This document shows, in pieces, positions 23,539 to 35,169 of a stretch of DNA of 64,000 bases. How positions within the stretch are numbered: position 1 is the stretch's first letter; the number at the start of each line of letters is the position of its first letter. The position numbers were made by a program, and so were the translations under genes. This DNA comes from Gnetum montanum (taxonomy: Eukaryota > Streptophyta > Gnetopsida > Gnetales > Gnetaceae): positions 208,931 through 272,930 of the forward strand of contig MNCI01009669.1 of the NCBI GenBank assembly GCA_015680685.1, in the 5' to 3' direction. The notes beneath the pieces are model-generated. The model saw only the letters and a list, made by a program, of their open reading frames with translations, did not search any database and was not told where the DNA came from.

Positions 23539-25490
23539 TCATGGGTTGAGTGCATACACCCTAGACTCTTGTAGATGTGAGATCACTGGGCAACATCCCT
23601 TAGAATGGTCATATTGGCATATCTCGCATCCCCCATCATTGTATGTGTATGAATCCACAACCTCTTCTATGATGGCCATTTTACCCTTACCCTTGTTACA
23701 TGCATTCTCCACTTCTCTCTTTTTCTTTTTGTCACGGTCACTACTGCGCTCCCTAGACTCCTCTACAATTTTAAGAACAATTTTAAACCTACTATCCAGG
23801 GAGTCCCAAATTTGGTCTACCTTTTCTAATACTTCTGTTTTTAACCTTTGGAGAGGCAAATTTTTCCTATTCACCATCTCTTTGAGTGGTGACTCTTCTT
23901 CCTCCTCACAAAATCTCACTCCCCTTTTTCGGAGGGAAGGATCTTGATTGTATTCTTCTGTACTTTCTCTTTTTCATAGCTCACCTTCTTCTTTGGCTAC
24001 TTGCTCTAGAAATCTATGAATTTGATGAGACCTAAGCTCTGATAACCTTCCTTGGGCATACGTCCCATGGGTTTTTCTTGTTTCATGCCTAAGTCCATCC
24101 ACAAGATGACATAATTGATCCCACTGCAAATAAGCATGGCCAGGGCAACAATGTAATAGTGTGTAATAGTGGCCCATGGTAGCATCCAAGGGTTCATGAT
24201 TTCCTTACTTCCATCCTTGGATTTGCTTCCATAGGTTAGACACTTGGGAGTACATTTGGTACTTATCATTTAACAATTCTAACATTGTACTCCACCTTCG
24301 AATGGATTCCGATTCTAAGGACTGGTATCAACTTTCAGCTTCTTTCACTAATGTCCTTGGGAACAACTTCATTTTTTTCCATTTATTTTCTATGTTCTAC
24401 AAGGCACATGCATCATGGAATGCTTGTAAATGATTTTGAGGATTAGCATTATATCCCCCTTCAAATCGTGGGATGTTGTTCATGTCTAGCCTCTTGATCC
24501 TACTATCCTTTTGGTGCCTTGTTGGAACTCTTACGGCCTCCGTTATATCTAGCATGCTTCTAGTTGCAAGTAGAGGTTCTTCATGATCATATCATTCATA
24601 GCATCTATGGTGTCTATGCGGTTCCCTACTCTCCCTTCTTCTATGCCTTGATTCCTTAGAGTACCCTTGTTCTCGTTCTTGACTGTCTGGTCGATGTTTT
24701 TCACTTTGTTTTCCCTTATCCTCACGATTGGTTTTCCTATGATTGTGTTTGGACACTGAAGGAGAGGATGAAGATGACGATGAAGGTGAAGAAGAAGGAG
24801 AACCATCACCATGATGGTGTTTTCTACCTTCTCTTTGGTAGTCTTGGCCTCGATCATGATCACGATTAGAACGCCCACCCTTATCATGTGTTTGTGTTCC
24901 TTTGTTGAACACTTTGTGGGTATTAGAACCAGAGTTGTGAATAGTGGAGTGGAGGTTCTGATACACTACCTCTTGACCATTATCAGGAGAAGGAACATTG
25001 TTTCATGGGAAACTTGTTGAAGCAGGTTCACCATTATCAATTTTGCTCAAAACGTGCAGAGTGTCATGGGGCCATTTACCCTTCAAGGATGTATGGTATC
25101 TCTCCTGTCACAAGTCCCTTTGACATTACACTTATGTGGGATGATAGTCCCTTATGTCATGATTGCATGTGATGTATTCTGCATATAAAAGTAGCATTCC
25201 TATTCGTGTGAGAGCACGAAGGAGCATGTTGGGGATTGATTGATCTAGAGGCAAGACTATGTTACCCTCCAAGGCTTTCCAACACAGTTGTTCATCTTGG
25301 TGGAGAATAAAGGTGAAATTAGATACATACTCATTAGGATGAGTATATACCACATGAAACTGTTGAGGAACTGGTGGATCTTGGTTACGTGTATTATGTC
25401 GCCAACTACCTCTTGTGTTAGTCCTAGGCGGTGAAGTGCTCTTATGCAAAGAAGAAGACATCTTGTCTTGTTTGGTGTGCAATGTACCAT
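23539..25490 (-). pseudogene. Gag of element A
   Basis: Capsid and nucleocapsid precursor. N-terminal part FHVVYTHPNEYVSNFTFILH (25250-25370), then a Ser/Arg/His-rich basic segment (24592-24966). The capsid core follows: FEGGYNANPQNHLQAFHDAC, then LFPRTLVKEAESWYQSL-like and HEPLDATMGHYYTLLHCC, LCHLVDGLRHETRKTHGTYA (24000-24480). The nucleocapsid end has CEICQYDHSKGCC, a C-X2-C-X3-H-X4-C knuckle (near 23630), the spacing known from Athila Gag. The frame ends ALNP then TGA at 23539, a stop also present in B. Several frameshifts. Confidence 0.85.
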
Positions 25491-25586
25491 TGTCTTGTCT
25501 TCCTTTGATTAACCCTAAGGGTTCGTTCTAATGTTCCAACGATATGAATGATTTCCTATGTTCTACATAGTGCACAAACAACTAAG

Positions 25587-25604
25587 TCCCTGACAACAGC
25601 GTCA
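25587..25604 (-). other. Primer-binding site of A, tRNA-Asp type
   Basis: The minus strand reads TGACGCTGTTGTCAGGGA one base after the LTR. The complement of the plant tRNA-Asp 3' end is TGGCGCCGTTGCCGGGGA (from memory), and 14 of 18 match. All four differences are transitions of the methyl-cytosine decay type. Confidence 0.8.
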
Positions 25605-25605
25605 A

Positions 25606-26364
25606 TGATGAGTGGCGAGGTACCCCTACACTCAACCATATGAATACGAGTGTTTCACACACAATCTAGTCAAACTCGAAGGACTAAGTGCTTACGCGCC
25701 TTAATGGAACACTCAAGGTTAACCAATCGTTGTCTTCCCAAAATTACTTATATTGTCATGGTTGTATGGTTAAGTAAGCTTGAGGTATATTATTTTTATA
25801 GCTTTTTATCTTTTTATGTCTTCTACTAATAAAGGAAAGGGAGAGAGAACAAACTGACTAACTTACATTAACTATTCATTAACTAGTTTCTAAATGTTCC
25901 TAACACCAGTATCCATTCCCACTTGCCATACACATCTTGAACTAGTGTAACACTGCTGGGATTACCAAACGCTAATCATCACTGGGTTACTAAGCGCTAC
26001 ACACATGCTCGAAGTGGTTGTACTGAGTGTATTTAACTAAGGGGTTGAAGGTTGAGAAAGATATTAATTAACTAGGAAAGCATTAAACAATCATTAATTA
26101 CTAATTAGCTTAATTTGTATGTTGCAAGGTTTATCATAAAGTTCATCTTTATTGCCGTACACAAAATTGTGCTCAGGTACAAATTGCTCGAATAAAGATC
26201 CATTCACTCTATGAATCCTACTATGGGCACACAGAAATAATTCTAACTCTGGAATAACAAAACTGTAAGAATTTGGCTAAGGGTCTAAGTCTAACTATGT
26301 GGAACCAAGGGCGCCACCTCTTATTTATAGAAGATGAGGCAGGACGTGATATCGTGACTCATCA
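25606..26364 (-). repeat. 5' LTR of element A
   Basis: 759 bp, TGATGAGTCACGATATCACG ... CTCATCA on the minus strand, with TATAAATAAGAGG. It is shorter than B's LTR and has a reduced GATATC array compared with A's own 3' LTR (17230-17284). Confidence 0.92.
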
Positions 26365-26395
26365 TCCTTGGAATGGACCATTAGGGTTAGTTACA

Positions 26396-26434
26396 AAAAT
26401 AATAATAAAATAATAATAATAATATAATAATACA
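26396..26434. repeat. AAT microsatellite
   Basis: An (AAT)n-type run lies in B's gag leader just after the A insertion. F has no such expansion at the matching place (56840-56870). Confidence 0.7.
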
Positions 26435-26455
26435 TTGCACATTGAATAATTAATC

Positions 26456-28377
26456 ATGTCTCCTTCTTCCTGTGAAAGTGCTTCACTGCCTAAGTCTAAC
26501 ACAATGAATAGTTGGAGGCATAGTACACATGATGATCTACCAGTGCCCCAATAGTTTCGCTTGGTAATGCTCATCTCGATGAGTATGTACTAGAATTTAC
26601 CTTTATCCTCCACCAAGATGAACAATTGCAATGGCATGATTTACAGAGTAACATAGTGTTACCACTCAATCACTCAATCCCAAGCATGCTTCTTCGTGCT
26701 CTCACATGAATTGGTATGCAACACCTACAATCGAAATACATTGTGTATGAACAAGGTTCAAGGGATTATCAACCTACAAAGGCATAACATCAAAAAAACC
26801 TGCAACAAGAGAGACATTATAAATCTATGAAGGGGAATTGGTCTTAAGATGTTCTGTACATCCTAAGTGAAAATGAGGGTGGTGAACTTGCCTCAAGAGG
26901 TTTTCCACAAAATGATGTTCCTCCCATTGACTTTGGTTAAGGGGTTATATATTAGAACCTTCACTCAACCATCCATAACCAGGTTCTAATACCAATGGGC
27001 ACAAAGGATCTGAAAAAGGAACACAAATACATGATAAAGATGGACATTCTAATTGTAACCGTGATCGAGGCTACAACCATCGAAGAGAGGGTGGCGGGAA
27101 CTATCATGGTGATGACCCTCTTTCCTCTTCACCTTCATCATCTCCTTCCCCCTCTCCTTCAAGATTTGAACATAGTCACAAAGAGAAAGATTATGAGAAC
27201 AATGGTAAGGAAAATAGAGATCATAGAGAAATAGTCGAGAAAGGGGACGAAGGCATTCTAGAGAAACGCATCATGAAAGGAGGGAGAGTAGGGAATAGCA
27301 TAGGCATCATAGACGCCATAGAGAATACAATCACGATGAACCCCTACTCACTACCTGAAGTATGCTAGATATAACCGAGGCCATTAGGATCCCAAAAAGG
27401 CACCAAAAGGATAATAGGATCAAAAGATTAGACATGAACAATATCCGACAATTTGAAGGGGGATATAATGTTGATCTTAAAAATCATCTACAAGCATTCT
27501 ATGATGCATGTGCCTTGTAAAATATAGAAAATGAGTGGCCAAAACTAAATTTGTTTCCATAGACATTGATCAAAGAAGTAGAAAGCTGGTACCAATCCTT
27601 AAAACTATAATCCATTCATCGATGGAGTACCATGTTAGAGCTATTCAATGATAAGTATCAAACGTACTCCCGAGTTTCCAACCTGTGAAAGAAAATCCAA
27701 GGATGGAAACAAGGAGGACATGAACCCTTGGATGCTGCCATGGGCTGATATTATACATCATTACATCATTTTCCTAGCCATGGTTACTGATAGAGGGAAC
27801 AACTATGCCATCTCATAGATGGGATTAGGTACAAAACGCAAAGAACCCTTGGGACATATGCCCAAAGAAGGCTATCTGAGCTCAGAGCCCATCAAATACA
27901 AAGATTGTTGGAGCAAGTTGCCAAGGAGGAAGATGAGTTAAGAAAAAGAAAAAGTGTGGAGGAATACAACAGAGACCCTTCCCTCCAAAAGAAGGAAGTT
28001 AGATTTTGTGAGGATGAAGAAGAGTCACCACTTGAAGAGATGGTGAATAGGAAGACTTTGCCATTCAAAAGTTTACATCAGATATATCAGCAAAGGTAGA
28101 TCAAATATGAGACTCCCTACAGAATAAATTTTAAACATTCTTAAAATAGTAGAGGAGTCTAGAGAGCAAGATAGTGACCGAGAAAGGAGAAAAAAAGAAA
28201 GAAAATAAATATGCACGTAACAAAGGTAAGAGCAAAGTTGCCATCATTGAAGAGGTTTTGGATTCAAATATAGATAATGATGATAGATGTGAGATATGCC
28301 AATATGACCACCCTAAATGATGTTGCCCAATAATATCACATCTGCAAGAGTCTAGGGTGTACACACTAAACCCATGA
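26456..28377 (+). pseudogene. Gag of element B
   Basis: The start ATG at 26456 begins MSPSSCESASLP, matching F at 56882. A basic Ser-rich segment follows (26995-27300). The capsid core is MNNIRQFEGGYNVDLKNHLQ, AFYDACAL, then WKQGGHEPLDAAMG and LCHLIDGIRYKTQRTLGTYA-like (27430-27900). A Glu-rich stretch EVRFCEDEEESPLEEMVNRK (27990-28060) is followed by the knuckle CEICQYDHPK.CC near 28290. It ends TLNP then TGA at 28375-28377. Numerous stops and shifts. It would form the particle shell; it cannot be translated as it stands. Confidence 0.85.
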
Positions 28378-29490
28378 TTAAACATACAAAAAACACCTCG
28401 AAGGTTACCTTATCCTCAAGGTAACCTAAGGCAGTTTCACCAACCCTTCATGTATTATCCAGGTGGAAATCCACCATAAAAAAATGAATAGTATCAACAG
28501 TGGAAAAATCCACAATCATGGGGAATGCCACCACAACGTCAATAGTACCCTTACTATCAACATGACCCATATAGGTACTACGCGTAGTAGCCAATCTCTC
28601 CACATGACTCTACTAGTCACATCACTCCTTAGCCTCACTACCAAGTGCACGAGTACTATAGAACTCCTTCTCTTAGAAGAGATGTTCCACAAATGTACTA
28701 TCCTTCTCATCCAACTGCACCTCTTCCACCCTTAGCTCTAATTACCACCTGCTCCAGCTATGTAGGGTGAGCTCCCTACCCAATTGCAGCAATGCAATGC
28801 TACAAGGGCTATCAACCCTCAACCTACTATTGGTTTAGACAACTGCATAAGGAAGAGACCTTTCTTTAGAACCAATAGTTCAACTAAGTTCTTACAACCA
28901 CAAGTAGCTAATCTTCCAAATGCCTCACCATCATTCAAATCTTTGAAGCTTCCTTCAAACCAAAGACTGCACTTAACGCATACAGTCATGTTGAATCATG
29001 CAAGTATTGACTGGATTAAAGTTGGTCATCTCCCTAGGAAATTATCTGATCTTGGAAGTCCTCTTATATATTTACAAATCATTAGGAATGAGCCGTGCAA
29101 AGCTCTTTTGGATTCAGGTTCTAGTGTCAACTTAATCTCTCAAGAAATGTACAAAGCCTAGAACTTGCCTCCACTATAAAAGAGTAACATTCGTTTAGAG
29201 TTGGCCAACCAATCCATCACTATCCCAGTAGGACTAGTGGAGGAGATTATCACCACTATTTGTGGGCGGTCATATCCAGCTAATTTCCTAGTGATTCAAG
29301 TCAACAAATGTAAGGGGGACTTCCCAATCACTATGGAAAGAGCATGGCTAAGCACAATTGATGCACGCCTAGGAATACATGATCTTTCCCTAGAAATATC
29401 AAAGGAAAATACATTTGGAAAGATCAAGAAGAAGAAAGTTCCATGCATCACATATAGTGACACAGGGTGCAATTGCATGCAGAAGGCCTA
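28378..29490 (+). pseudogene. Protease and linker of element B
   Basis: A Pro/Tyr-rich linker (28380-28800) leads to RPFFRTNSSTKFLQPQ, DWIKVGHLPRKLSDLGSP and NEPCKALLDSGSSVNLISQE. LLDSGSS (near 29107) is an intact retropepsin active-site triad. Then come LANQSITIPVGLVEEIITT, PANFLVIQVNKCKGDFPITM and RAWLSTIDARLGIHDLSLEI. The aspartyl protease matures Gag-Pol. The 125-codon and 96-codon open parts (28784-29161, 29201-29491) share a frame, with one stop cluster near 29160. Confidence 0.85.
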
Positions 29491-29739
29491 GTTTGTACAA
29501 TGTTTAACATTGCCTGCATGCAACTAGTGTGCAAAAATAACTAACATACAAAAATTCCTATATGCAATAGCCATATGATAGGAAGGCATCTAGTGGCTGA
29601 CAACTAACTAAGAGAGCAACTCAACTATATGCATGGAACCAACTAAGAGCTTGACTTGTGCCTCCATCGATAGCATAGACACATTAGAGCAAGTCCATCA
29701 CCAACTTCCAATTCTTGACATTGAAAATATCAATTAGGG

Positions 29740-30440
29740 GAAGGTGGAAATCCCTGATGAGTTCAAGTAAGAGCCCCTCTACCCCATTGCTAACAGTGAA
29801 TGGGTTAGTCCCTTAGTCATTGTGCCTAAAAAGGGAGGTAAATGGAGGGTATGTATAGACTTTAGGCTACTGAACATGGCAACGTTCAAAGACCACTTTC
29901 CATTGCCATTCATTGACCAATTCTTAGACATCATTGTAGAGCATTGCTACTATAGTTTTTTGGATGGTTACAATGGATACAATCAAATTCAAATAGTACT
30001 AGAAGACTAAGCCAAGACCACGTTCACAAGTCCTTGGGGGACTTTTACATATAGGCAGATGCCGTTTGGCTTGTGCAATGCCCCAGCAACGTTTCAACAT
30101 TTGGTTCTAAGTATCTTTCGACAGCAAATAGGGAATGGTGTTGAGGTTTTCATGGATGATTTCTCCACCTATGGAGCAGACTTTGAGCAAGCATTGGACC
30201 GATTAGATCAAGTACTGAAACAATGTGTTGAAACCAACTTAAGGCTCAATTGNTATCAAGTACTGAAACAATGTGTTGAAACCAACTTAAGGCTCAATTG
30301 GAAGAAAAGCCATTTAATGGTCCAAGAAGACATTGTATTAGGGCACAAGATTTCACAAATAGGGATAGAGGTAGATGCTAAAAAGATTATAGTCATCCCA
30401 GGAATCACTCGTCAACCTAAAACTATAAAAGATATCTGAT
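29740..30440 (+). pseudogene. Reverse transcriptase of element B (with a 45-bp duplication)
   Basis: Shows VPKKGGKWRVCIDFRLLNMA, KDHFPLPFIDQFLDIIVEH, FLDGYNGYNQIQI, one stop, TFTSPWGTFTYRQMPFGLCN and APATFQHLVLSIF. The catalytic EVFMDDFSTYG (near 30150) and LRLNWKKSHLMVQED follow. Copies of 45 bp at 30208-30252 and 30256-30300 flank a single N at 30253, so the in-frame repeat of QVLKQCVETNLRLN is probably an assembly join. The linker before the RT (29490-29740) is decayed. FMDD is intact. Confidence 0.88.
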
Positions 30441-31180
30441 CATTTCTTAGACATACTGGCTATTATAGATGCTTCATTGAGAACTTTTCAAGGATTACAA
30501 AACCTTTGTTAGAACTAACAAAGAAGGATGTACCTTTTGAATGGACTAGGGAATGTGAGATAGACTTCCAAATCTTAAAATAAAACCTCATAGAAACACC
30601 CATTCTACAAGCTGTTGATTGGTCCAGACCATTCCACATAATGACTGACTTGTCCAACTTTGCTTTAGGAGCCATACTTACATAGTTAGATGATAAAAAA
30701 TGACCCTATTACATTCACTATGCAAGTTGAAGTATTGATGGTGCACAACTCAATTACACCACAACAGAAAAAGAATTAATGGCTATGGTGTTTGCACTAG
30801 AGAAATTTAGGCACTATGTATTGGGCTATTATATATTCATATATATGGATCATAGTGCAATACGGTTCCTAATGAATAAACCAATGGTGAGCCCTCACAT
30901 CATACGATGGCTCATGATCTTACAAGAGTTTGATCTTATGATAATCGATCATAAAGGCATCGAGAATGTTGTTGTTGATCATTTATCTTGGTTGCAATGG
31001 GACAACAAAGAGGATGAATATCCAATTTTTAACTGTTTCCTTGATGAACTCCTCTTTGTAGGTATGATAAACAATCACTTACTCACTGATACAAATTGGT
31101 ATAGTAGCATTCTCACTTATCTGCTTACACAAGAAACACCACAAGGGTTAGACATTAAAAAGAAACAATATTTTCTTCAC
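30441..31180 (+). pseudogene. RNase H of element B
   Basis: The tether reads GYYRCFIENFSRITKPLLEL and VPFEWTRECEIDFQILK. RNase H shows LSNFALGAILT, LNYTTTEKELMAMVFALEKF, IYMDHSAIRFLMNKPMVSPH, IIRWLMILQEFDLMI and HKGIENVVVDHLS (30640-30990). It is open from 30779 to 31183 (134 codons), with stops upstream. The order RT-RNase H-integrase is the Gypsy arrangement. Confidence 0.88.
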
Positions 31181-32385
31181 TGAGCCAAATATTTCATGGA
31201 AATCAATAGAAAAATTTATAAAGTATGTTTTGATGGCTTGGTCCGATGTTGTATTCCTAATGTAGATCAATTGCAAGTTCTCCAAGATGCTCATGAGGGC
31301 CCTTGTGGGGTCATTATGGTGGGAGACAAATAGCCATTAAAATCTTGCTTGTAGGATATTATTGGCCTACATTATTCTAGGATGCTCATCATTTCGTCCA
31401 ATCTTGTGAGCACTGCCAATGTGATGGGGAAATGATTGCTAGAATGGAGGATCTGCAACAATGGATTCAACCCTTAGAACCTTTCAACATATGGGGAATT
31501 GATTTTATGGGGCCTATTAGACCAATGTCCAATGGAAAAGCCTACATTGTTGTTGCTGTTGACTATTTTACAAAGTGGGTAGAAGCAACTACTGTTATAG
31601 ATTGTCCATCATCTACCGCTGCATGATTTGTTCAACAATAAATCATAAACAGGTTTGGCATGCCTCGTGCACTTATTTCTGACAATGGTACATATTTTAT
31701 AGGTGCGACTTTCTAGAAGTTGATGCAACACTTAGGAGTTGAGCACAAATTGACTACACCATATCATCCTCAAGTGAATGGTCAGGCCAAAGTTACCAAT
31801 AGGGAGATCACAAAAATACTAACATGGATCATCAACAAATATAGGCGAGATTGGAGCACCAAACTGAATGATTCTCTTTGGTCATGTCGCTTCACATGGA
31901 AACTCCCTATAGGCTACTCTCCATATGAGTTAGTATACGGTAAACTTCCAATACTTCCTATCCAAGCTGAGCTTCGTACACTATCTACAGTATGTGACCT
32001 CAACCTTAATCTTAGTCTAGCATAGAGAGAACAATTGATGAACCTTAACTTGCTAGATGAAAATTGATTAGCTGCCCTATCATCTAATGAACTACACAAG
32101 GCCTTTAATAAAAAATGTCATGACCTAAGGATTAGGAAAGTAAAATATGAACTAGGAGATAAGGATCTTTATTGAAATCCCACACATGTGCCACAACGAA
32201 GTAAATTTCAAATGCTATGGGAAGGACCTTATATCATTCATGAAACTTTTCCTTTCGGGGCCATGATGATTTATAAACCTGATAGCTCGAACAAGAAATT
32301 ATTGGTCAACATCTAGCAAACCAAACCTTTCCATGAACTGAAAACGACTAGTACTAATACTACCTCTATTGGTGGATAACCCTGC
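31181..32385 (+). pseudogene. Integrase of element B
   Basis: Zinc region HEGPCGVIMVG/CEHCQCDGE (31280-31430). The core reads WGIDFMGPIRPMSNGKAYIV (first Asp kept), MPRALISDNGTYFIGA (second Asp kept) and TTPYHPQVNGQAKVTNREI. The third catalytic residue, Glu in GQAE, is Lys here. C-terminal part: FQMLWEGPYIIHE (32210-32245), then decayed to about 32380. Open stretches at 31432-31626 and 31720-32025 are in different frames. Not functional. Confidence 0.88.
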
Positions 32386-34322
32386 TCCTCATTTCAAATC
32401 ACCTCATTCCAACTCAGTCATGGGGGAGATGGCTACCAATGCTAACCATTTTAAGCCCTCAGTTCCTTTTGTATTTTTGTTTTACACATTTTTCATCTTT
32501 ACTTATTTTTATTTTATACCATCATTAACATATTTACTATTTCTTTATTTGATTTATTCTTACTTGTCACATAATAAGTGCTCATGATGGTGGATTGTAC
32601 TATAATGGTGTTGATTGCTAATGGTGTGGATTGTACTATAATGGTGTTGATTACTAAGATATGGTTTCTTTTGATAAAATAAGCAATGAGTCCACGTCAT
32701 CCACTCATCCGTGCAACTCTATGATCTTCCTTGTTTTGGAAATGTACTGTACCTTTTTCTAAGAAAACCTATTAATGAATTGGTGGCTTAGTACTCTTCA
32801 AACCAAGAAAACATTCAAATGGACGGAAAAGGGTGTGACCTCAAGGGGATTCAACACATTTGTGCTAGCTACTCTCTTGGGCACTTGGATGTTTTTCATA
32901 AGTTTTCCGCCATTCCACTATTGACCAATATTAGGAAGTTAACTAAATTAAATAAGTCTTTGCATGGTGTGGTTCTCATAAAAAGAAAAAGAAAAAAAGA
33001 AAAGAAAAAGAAAGAAAAAAAACTAATGAGAATTCAAAGAACACCCCTTAGACATAATAAGAAACATGGGCCACATGGATTGGTTATGGCATTGGAAAGA
33101 CATGTTACCCATGCCTGAAGGTTCCCTCTAACTAAGGCCCTTTCTCGCTTCTTGCTTCTCTATCTTTCTCTTGTTGGAATGGTCGTGGCTCTGTGGATGC
33201 ATTCTTGTTACTTCAGGAGGCTAGGTTGGTCAAGTGTGTTGATGCGAGGTCACTGGATATGGTTAGTTTTGATTTGGATTTGGAATGAATTCTATTAAGT
33301 CACCTTAATCACATACTACATAAGGGACTATATACAACCTTCATTTTGGGATTCCATTCCATTCTCTCTTCTCTTCCAAATTTCTTTCCATATTCCACCT
33401 CATTGTCGATTTTATGATTAGTCTATATCTTGGTTGCTGCATTATTATTCTTTGGTAAACTCTTGTGGGTAAGTCCTGAACCATTGTTTCCATATGTCAT
33501 TCCTATAGCCTATGGACTCTTTGGTTTGTGGGTATGTCAAGGCATAAAGGGCATTAACCTGCTTTGAGGAGGACCCACTGGCATTCCTTTTTGGTGCAAT
33601 TATTAAGTTTTTTTCCTTAAACATTTCTTGCAATCAACCATTTCCCATTTCAACCCATCCATGACATCCAATTTTTTTTATTGGATTCACCGTTGTTATT
33701 TCTTTATTCTTCCTTGTTTTTCATTTTCCATCTTATCACTATTGGAGGTTTGCTATTAGTCATGGGGGCCCTGTCACAAAATTTTCCATTCCATTACTTA
33801 TCTCACCCCTACACCTTGGGTAGTCACCAGTGATAAGCATCTAACCTAGTATCTATCATACCCAAAACCTAGCCAATGTGCTTCATAGTGAGGCAAGGTA
33901 TCAATCACATTATATCTTATCTATCCTTGCTAATTCATGACTGTGTTGTGTGTGAAAATGGTGATCACATGAACAATGGACTAGGATAGGAGGGAGCACT
34001 CAAGATGAACTAGAGCTGAAGTAGTTATGCAAGGAACACACATCATATGGTCATGGATGAACAATAGTGTGCACATCGGCAGCAACACATCTCATTTTCT
34101 TTTCTCTCTCTCTCTCTCTAAGCTATTAAATAAAGGTTTGGATGTCATCTATGTATGGTATTCACCACAATGGGTATGAACACCAATGTTGTAATATGTT
34201 TGTCGGTCCGTTTATTGAGCACTTTGAGTCTATCATTCCATTTTATTGTCAATTTTCATTTAGTTAATAATCCCATACCTTCCCAATATTTTGTAAGAAA
34301 CTTGAGGAAAAGTTTTTATTTA
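32386..34322 (+). other. 3' non-coding region of B
   Basis: About 1.9 kb without a credible ORF; it matches A and F. It contains GTCATGGGGGAGATGG just after pol (32417-32432), a second TAGTCATGGGGGCCCTG (33757-33773) and an A/G-rich run at 32985-33022. A CT microsatellite lies at 34099-34119. AACTTGAGGAAAAGTT (near 34303) sits just before the polypurine tract. Confidence 0.75.
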
Positions 34323-34334
34323 GTCATGGGGGTA
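34323..34334 (+). promoter_or_regulatory. Polypurine tract of B
   Basis: GTCATGGGGGTA directly abuts the 3' LTR and would prime plus-strand synthesis. Confidence 0.85.
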
Positions 34335-35164
34335 TGATGAGCCGTGATATCAAGGCCACAATATTGGGTTTGCGATATCAGAGCCTACCAAGCGATATCG
34401 AACATCCAATATCGGAACCTGTCTCATTGCCTATAAATAAGAGGTGGCCGCACTTGGTTTTGACATTAGTTTTCTTAGTCCCTTACCCGAACTCTTGTAG
34501 TTTTCCCTTTCTAGAGTTAGAATTATTTCTGAGTGGCCACAGTATGAGTCATAAAGTGAACGTGTCTTTATTTGGGCATTGTGTACCTGAGCACACCTTG
34601 TGTCTAGAAATAAAGAAAAACTTTATGATAAACCTTGTAGCATTTAGAATAGCTTATTTATTGCATTTAATGTTATTTATAATTAATTAATGCTTTCGTT
34701 AGTTAATTGATGTTGCTTTTATTGATTCATTAATTTTCACAAGTAAGCACACTGAGTATAACCACTTTGAGTATACGTGGAACACTTGGTAACCCAGTAA
34801 CGACTAGTGTTTGGTAATCCTAGTAGTGTTACACTGGTTCAGGATGTGTACGGAGAGTGGGAATGGATGCTAGTGTTAGGACTAGTTAGAACCTAGCAGA
34901 TTAGTTAAATTAAATTAGTTACTTAATTATTTCACATCTCCCTTTTAGCATCAGGACATAAACATAAAAAACATAAAAATCATATACCTCAAGTTTACTT
35001 AACCATACAATCATGCCATACGAGTAAGCTTGGGAAGACAACGATCGCCTAACCTATCCTTGTTCTATGAAGGTGCATAAGCACTTAGTCCTTGGAGTTC
35101 AACTGGATCACGCATAACACTTGTATTCGTATGGTTGAGCATAAGGGTACCTCACTGCTCATCA
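34335..35164 (+). repeat. 3' LTR of element B
   Basis: 830 bp, TGATGAGCCGTGATATC ... GCTCATCA. U3 carries four or five GATATC-type units. The promoter core CTATAAATAAGAGG is near 34431 and AATAAAG near 34610. U5 carries a duplicated TTGGTAA(C/T)CC(C/T)AGTA motif (near 34785 and 34813). Confidence 0.95.
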
Positions 35165-35169
35165 ATAGT

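Larger units (their letters stand above)
16876..26364 (-). mobile_element. Element A: Gypsy element nested in B
   Basis: A minus-strand element whose 5' LTR is 25606-26364 and whose 3' LTR is gap to 17284. It has a tRNA-Asp-type primer-binding site, gag, protease, RT, RNase H, integrase, a 2.2-kb 3' non-coding region and a polypurine tract. It sits immediately before B's gag leader. The base run TCCTT at 26365-26369 is the expected right target duplication, and its partner is in the gap. A is better preserved than B, consistent with later insertion. Confidence 0.9.
15825..35164 (+). mobile_element. Element B: full-length Gypsy element, interrupted by nested element A
   Basis: The 5' LTR begins at 15825 (TGATGAGCC) and the 3' LTR ends at 35164 (GCTCATCA). 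Both sides carry the same 5-bp target duplication ATAGT (15820-15824 and 35165-35169), which proves these LTRs belong to one insertion. Internal order is gag, protease, RT, RNase H, integrase, a 2-kb non-coding stretch and a polypurine tract. Element A occupies the space between the start of B's internal region and B's gag. All coding parts are broken. Integrase last in pol and the gag knuckle spacing place it in Ty3/Gypsy, near Athila/Tat. Confidence 0.93.

Noticed and set aside
32985-33022. Lys-rich ORF as a nuclear protein
   Set aside because: It is a low-complexity A/G run in the non-coding 3' region of B and is not conserved in A or F.
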